Positions 59,161 through 64,000 of a stretch of 64,000 bases of DNA are shown piece after piece; the stretch's first letter is position 1, and each line of letters starts with the position of its first letter. The notes under the pieces were generated by a model. The model searched no databases and was not told where the DNA came from. It saw only the letters and a list, made by a program, of their open reading frames with translations. Both the position numbers and the translations under genes were made by a program. Source of the DNA: Psococerastis gibbosa (Eukaryota; Arthropoda; Insecta; Psocodea; Psocidae); the NCBI GenBank assembly GCA_963971405.1, contig OZ020492.1, positions 5,766,001-5,830,000 on the forward strand. The letters run 5' to 3'.

Positions 59161-60330
59161 CCCCTTCAGACCCAAATTAAAGTTGACGTATAAAAAAATT
59201 ATTTCTCGTGTGGAATGTACTCTATGGTCAATTTAAACCTTATTTTACCATATCAGAAGTTCATTCATTCATTCATTCATTCATTTATGGAAATTCTACT
59301 GGCAGGATTTTGCCTTTATTTCTCTTATTTGGTATTCCTTTCTTCTTATTTCCCTTTACAGTAATTTTCTGCGTTTTACTCTTGCCATTCTTCTTATTTC
59401 TTATAAGACCCGTTTTTTTCTTGATAGTGTCTGTAATTTTCGGCACGTATATCTCAGCACCTTCCACAGCAGTCTCATCATTATCAGTCGGAAGATGTAC
59501 TACAGCATTGGATGTCCTTGAAAATCAGAAGTACGGTTTTTAGTTCTCCGAATATATATCCGAATTTCATGTAATAGCTTACATAAATCGTAAGCAGAAG
59601 CACCCAACTTGTTGTCAATTAGACACACCTTTCGCATTCGTATAGGTATTTTATGAAGCCACATTCAGGCAAGCTCATCATCGTTGTCTTCGTCAGTCAA
59701 AGGAAATTCTTCTGTACGCTGCAGACTACAGCAGCTGTAGTTCTACTTCAGTCTCGAAATCACGAACTGACTCATCATCGGATAGCCCAGATAAATCCGC
59801 GCAATCCCCTAATATCCCCATTACTCTTTCATGGTCCTCAGGCTTCACTTATCAGTTGCACTTCTTCAAAACACTACATGTAAACATAATAATAAAGTCA
59901 GATGATAATATTGGTGTATGGCAAAATTTGGGGTAGCTTGGGTCCTATTGTCCCTTTTAAGGGACACGAGTAAAAGGCTCAAAAATGGTCCACCTTCAAC
60001 AAAAAAAAGTTTCGTTATCTAGTTTACCTAGTTTATAAACCCTCAATAATCAACTAAAAAAATAATTATACCAATATAAGTGGGGCCTAGGCCAGATGTG
60101 GAGTGATAAAAATGCAACATACCCTTTCCCGCCATTTTCTCCGACATGTACACAAACGTTTAAGCTCCAAAATGCAGCAGACACGTTCTAGAATCGATTC
60201 AATTCAGTAACACAGAGTTAAAACCGCGTAAAAACTTATTATGTTTGTCATTAATTCCGGAATCTAAAATAGCGCGTATTTCAAACCATCAAAAGTTTGT
60301 CCCTTATGAGGGACGCAGGGACCGAAGGGG
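59161..60330 (-). mobile_element. piggyBac-like element, degenerate
   Basis: A 1170-bp element flanked by TTAA (59157-59160 and 60331-60334), with terminal inverted repeats CCCCTTC and GAAGGGG. This is the diagnostic piggyBac arrangement. Two blocks of GTCCCTTTTAAGGGACACG and GTCCCTTATGAGGGACGC form internal palindromes near the right end (59948 and 60299). On the minus strand, broken frames give acidic pieces such as LSDDESVRDFETEVE and EFPLTDEDNDDELA (around 59800-59660), then LPTDNDETAVEGAEIYVPKI and a Lys-rich part (59500-59285). These resemble the acidic N-terminus of piggyBac-type transposases. The catalytic DDD domain is missing, so it is non-autonomous. The + frame 59208-59543 is an antisense shadow. 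Confidence 0.75.
59258..59285 (+). repeat. (CATT)n microsatellite
   Basis: About six CATT units (TTCATTCATTCATTCATTCA and on) inside the piggyBac-like element. Confidence 0.75.
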
Positions 60331-60605
60331 TTAAAAGATGATAGAAAAAAACGATCCCGAGGTATGATTTTTGTGAACCTACATGCTAAATTTCTTTTAA
60401 ATTAACCGAGTAGTTTGCCCAGAAATCGATGAACAGACAGAGCGACAGACAAAACGGACAGAGCGATAGACAGACATTTCGTAAAAACCACTTTTTTGGG
60501 TTCCTGGTACCTCAAAACGTGTAAATCTGTTGAAATCTCGGAATCGAAAATTTCGATCATGACAAAGCTTTCCTTATAGGTACTACGTATAATTGGAAAG
60601 CAATA

Positions 60606-61232
60606 AATAAGGACTTTTTGTTGTTGTTTCTATGACCAAACCAACCTAGTGAAGTAGTCAAACTTGGCAATGGATCAGTGACAAAACGCAATCTTATGGA
60701 AACAAATTCAACTGGATATGTAACACTATATTTATAAAATTCACTATATTTTCCTCGACATTTTTGTATAAATAACTCAATTTTGCAATTTTTGAAATTT
60801 GTCACTTTTCTTGTGCATGAGCGATATATATTATACATATTTAACCTCAGCAGGCACCGAATAGCCGAAACCGAAACCTGGTGAAAAGAGTATACATGAA
60901 GGACCGGGCCTGAGGTTAAAAGCCATAAGTTGTTATATAGGCTTAGGTAGAGACCCACGAACTTATGATAAATCTAATACATTGGCGTAAATAGGGGGTC
61001 CTGGGAGGGGGGCTGAGCCCGCCAGGTCCGCCCCCCCCCCCCCCGGATTTATGGTGACAAAAACGTTATGGAGGCTAAAGGCATAGTATCCAAAATAACT
61101 AAATAAATAAATTAATTAATTAATTCTTTGTATGCTTATTTTTTCATGAAAGACATCATGAAAAAAATCAACATGTTGACCAAATACATTCACAATAAAT
61201 ATTATATTGGCTATATATATGTACAGTATATA
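60606..61232. other. Gene-free stretch
   Basis: A 133-codon minus-strand frame (60557-60958) overlaps the T1 end and has no recognisable motif, signal or splice context. A G/C-rich foldback remnant (GGGGTCC, C14 tract at 61031-61044) lies at about 60996-61046, and AATTAATTAATTAATT near 61111. Nothing else is supported. Confidence 0.4.
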
Positions 61233-61848
61233 CAGGGTGGTGACTAAATCGATATTTTGGGATTATCTTTTAAACAATGGGTCGGATGGAAAATCTGTTT
61301 TGGAGTTATAGGTGGACCACCTTTACTGTCAATCGAATTTTCCTATCTGCAAACCAAAACGACGAGATATCTCCAAAAGTGTATTTTTTTCTAATGGAAT
61401 GCCCTATCAAAAATTATGTCAATTGATAGATAGTTTATAACAGAACAAAAAAGTTACACAACAGAGGTGCTAAAACGCACCGTTTAGGCACAGTAAGCAG
61501 TTTCTTGAAACTGATGTTTCCATCACAGGACTACGCACCTCGTTCGTCACAGTGGTGCCTGTGTGAACTTGAACTTTTTTTTCATGTTGTAAGTTGTCGA
61601 TAACATAATAATTTTATTACTGTTCGATAGTTATAACACAGAGTGAGGTTACATTTACACGCGCAGGTGCCAGATTTCGATTATTTCATTTAAAACACTT
61701 CTGATGCCTTTTCAAGCTACAGCTAGGAAAGTTTGACTGACAGTAAATTGTTTCTTTCAAGGTGGTCCACCTAAAACTCCCAACAGATTTTCCATCCGAC
61801 CCCTTGTTTAAAATATAATCCCAAAATATCAATTTAGTCACCACCCTG
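61233..61848. mobile_element. Mariner-like palindromic MITE
   Basis: The 616-bp element starts CAGGGTGGTGACTAAATCG and ends with the complement (TTTAGTCACCACCCTG). The inverted repeats continue for roughly 110 bp (TTTTGGGATTAT, GGTCGGATGGAAAATCTGTT, AGGTGGACCACCTT, CTGTCA). The left flank is TA inside TATATA; the right flank is CATATATA, so a TA duplication is plausible but not perfect. CAGGGTG ends suit Tc1/mariner. There is no open transposase frame. Confidence 0.7.
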
Positions 61849-61981
61849 CATATATATAATAGTATGTGTATTGGCTACTTATGCTTGGAAGTTGAATAGG
61901 TTCCAATTTTAGGCAAAATTCTCCCCCCCCCCCCGAGAAAAATGTCAAAATCCACCATTTAGAACAGATTCAGCAATTTGG

Positions 61982-62130
61982 CTAGTGTTCGACCGGGACC
62001 GGGACCGGTACGGTACTGGGGTGGTACCGGTCTCGGTCCCGGTCCCGAACAACTTGGTACCGGTACCGGTCCCGAAAAATGCCTTGGTCCCGGTCCCGAA
62101 AGTACCGAAAGTCCCGAAAGTCCCGAAAAA
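61982..62130 (+). repeat. GGTACCGG/GGGACC-rich subterminal repeat block
   Basis: Starts CTAGTGTTCGACCGGGACC and consists of interlocking GGTACCGG, GGGACCGG and CCCGAAAG units, many of them palindromic. Such blocks are known at the ends of some hAT-type transposons; I cannot locate the other end. The frames starting at 61978 and 61985 are translations of the repeat. Confidence 0.5.
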
Positions 62131-62339
62131 TATTGTTTACAATTATCAATTTTTTTTCAATTACCGTTTTCTACTGTATACTGCAAGGAGATAATGGAAA
62201 ATGAGAAAACTACTTCGCGTGGAATAAAATACTGTAGGTACCTGTTCTTTTTCGTTATAATATCCTTTTCACACAGTAGGCCCTACCTAAAACCCGAAAA
62301 GCAAGGATCTAGTAGCTGAGGGAGAAAAAGAAGCTTCCA

Positions 62340-63540
62340 CATAATTGTCAATAATGCAAATTTTAGGGAGATTCATCTATGTTTTGAGATGGCGACCAAT
62401 GTTCGACTTTCCGAAAATTTCTTCACCACTTTTCAATTCATGACCCCCTGAGCCTAAAACCACCCCTGTTCAAAATGTTATATAAGTTATATATACAGTA
62501 TATATACATGTATGTAAGAGGTATGTAGAGTATGTATATATGTATATCGCTTTTAGGAAACACTCAAACTTCCGTGAATATTATCCGATTTTGATTAAAC
62601 GTGGAACAAAAATTGATCATACAAATGTCTTGATCGAGTTCCTTTACCGCAAGATCCACTAGATAGTTACAAGATGGCGGTCGATTGAAACTTCATATAA
62701 TTCATATCTCAGTTAATATTGGTCGCAGAGGAATGAATTAAAATCTGACTGAAAGTCCGTATTATTATCTACGATAATGGTAATCAACACTTTTTACGAA
62801 AAATCAACCATTTTAAGATGGCGTCCAGTCATAGTGAAAATAATTTGATGAACTTATCAAAGTTATTAAATTGTGTTCGAAATTTGGAACACAAGAGTAT
62901 TTTGTCGGGAAATTAATGGCGATTTTTTTCATTTTTTATTACATACATATAGTATGTAGCCTAAACTAAAAGCAGGGTCTGCAGAATCCCCTATACCTGA
63001 TCGGCCAGAGCCGAAAGGGAGTTTTAATCTTACGTAGTTACGTAGTTACTGAATACATCCAAAAACGTCAAGAAGCGCTGGGAAACAAAACAACAGCCAC
63101 AGTTCCTAAGAGCCACCGGCCTCTTCTTCAGCATTTAACCCCCCCCCCCTTCCCCCACTACTTACCTTACACTACAGAGCGGATAACCACTCTCCCACAA
63201 TAATAAAAGTATCCTCAATCGTAAGAGACAATTGGATATTGTCACTGAAAACAATCATTAAAATGGGTCCAAAATATGTTTTTTAGTCCTTTTACTTGGG
63301 GAGTAAAATAAAAATTGGACCAGCAAACCCCCTGGCAACATCGAGAATCATAATCTGTAAGCTTTTCTGAGTTGAAAACTATTTACAGAATGCGGTCCTC
63401 ATATTTCGCATACTCAACTAAATTTACCTAAAGCGCCTGCACTGACAATGTTGAAACATTGAAACATTTAAGTATAAATGAACGAGGCCCGTGAACTGCT
63501 CAGTGCTTTCTAAATGAGTAAATACTGTACCTGGCCCTGT
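62340..63540. other. Gene-free stretch with recurring GATGGCG motifs
   Basis: No coding frame. GATGGCGACC (62389), AAGATGGCGGTCG (62671) and AAGATGGCGTCC (62816) recur. A TA-rich microsatellite lies at about 62484-62545, and a C10 run at 63139-63148. This looks like old transposon sequence. Confidence 0.4.
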
Positions 63541-63689
63541 TCTGAAACAGGGATAAGGAAGTGTACAATGTGACTTGCAACCCCTAGCCGGACCCAGGTA
63601 TGAAGCTCCGCGGGTGGTGCTTGCGTTGAGCTACAGTTCGCTGCCAAGTATCATCTTAGTTCGCGTTTCTATAGAATGGAATCGTAAAT

Positions 63690-63815
63690 GCAGGGGCCTT
63701 TCTATAGTGTTATATATTCAATGCCTGTAGTACCTCAACACGGGTATTACCTACTGAGGCGACTGAAGAGGTTATTCGTATACATTCATTCATTGAATTG
63801 TTTGTGTCCGTGAAT
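63690..63815 (+). repeat. SINE family S, rearranged copy
   Basis: CTATAGTGTTATATATTCAAT (inverse of the 58.2-kb copy), then TACTGAGGCGACTGAAGAGG and TACATTCATTCATTGAATTG. The inner 5' piece is inverted relative to the 3' piece, so two fragments are joined. Confidence 0.45.
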
Positions 63816-64000
63816 GCCTCGCATTTCAAAAGCTAAGCATAGTTGCGGGTTGTTGTCGCAGAGGTACCTACCTACCCCTAAAATCTGCTAGGTACTCTAC
63901 CCCGCACCCTGCATTCAGTCTTAATATTGCAACGGCTCCGATAGGTTCTAATTATTTACCTATTGTTAATTATATTAATTTTATTAGTTGTGGTTGTAGT

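Larger units (their letters stand above)
58790..60605. repeat. Dispersed repeat T1, copy e, split by a piggyBac-like element
   Basis: 58790-59156 is T1 internal sequence in reverse orientation (TTTAAATTCACATATATTGTA, TAGTTTGCTTCTGGGGGTAA). 60335-60605 is the T1 end in forward orientation (GATCCCGAGGTATGATTTTTG, GACAGACATTTCGTAAAAACC, TATAATTGGAAAGCAATAA). The two halves lie on opposite sides of the TTAA-flanked element and in opposite orientation, which implies two T1 copies or an inversion. Confidence 0.55.

Noticed and set aside
60557..60958. 133-codon minus-strand frame
   Set aside because: Overlaps the T1 end, with no motif, and its internal composition equals the surroundings.
61978..62319. 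113-codon Gly/Pro-rich frame
   Set aside because: Translation of the GGTACCGG repeat; the periodic DNA explains it.

Overview
This is eukaryotic nuclear DNA, most likely from an arthropod. The evidence is GT-AG introns, AT-rich intergenic DNA, TATA and TCAGT-type core promoters, dense small transposons and homopolymeric G/C tracts, and a partial gene for a Cys-loop chloride channel of the arthropod pHCl/GluCl/HisCl group. I cannot name the species. No prokaryotic genes, CRISPR arrays or operons are visible.

Layout. (1) 1-1.96 kb, + strand: the last two coding exons of the Cys-loop channel (M3, M3-M4 loop, M4). (2) 2-13 kb: mostly mobile-element debris. It includes an orphan signal-peptide exon near 3.4 kb, a hAT-like MITE with 8-bp target duplication nested inside an older repeat, G-rich foldback elements, a PIF/Harbinger-like MITE, Penelope-like palindromes with hammerhead-like hairpins, and tRNA-derived SINEs. 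(3) About 13.3-53.4 kb: a tandem array with a period of about 4.3-4.4 kb. Each period carries one two-exon gene on the minus strand with a perfect or near-perfect TATA box, a signal-peptide exon, a 293-bp intron and one exon encoding a prohormone-like chain of short peptides (QNDFGNFGDFY, QNDFGIFRDFF and relatives) separated by Lys-Arg and each starting with Gln. There are eight gene copies: seven look intact and one is frameshifted. An orphan first exon lies at the left edge and a scrambled zone at the right edge. Each period is itself a dimer: an A half with the gene, and a diverged B half from which the first exon and TATA box have been deleted. (4) 54-56.1 kb: a minus-strand gene for a secreted, repetitive Gly/Ala/Pro/Gln/Thr-rich protein. 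(5) 56-64 kb: repeats again, including tRNA-like modules, a second Harbinger-like MITE, a piggyBac-like element flanked by TTAA, a mariner-like palindromic MITE and a GGTACCGG-rich element.

The centre of interest is the peptide-gene array. Its precursor organisation (signal peptide, KR sites, N-terminal Gln that could become pyroglutamate) is that of a multi-peptide secreted precursor. I recognise no known neuropeptide, antimicrobial or toxin family in it. Copies differ in peptide-module number and form interspersed subfamilies, as expected of unequal exchange and gene conversion. All functional statements about these peptides are inference.
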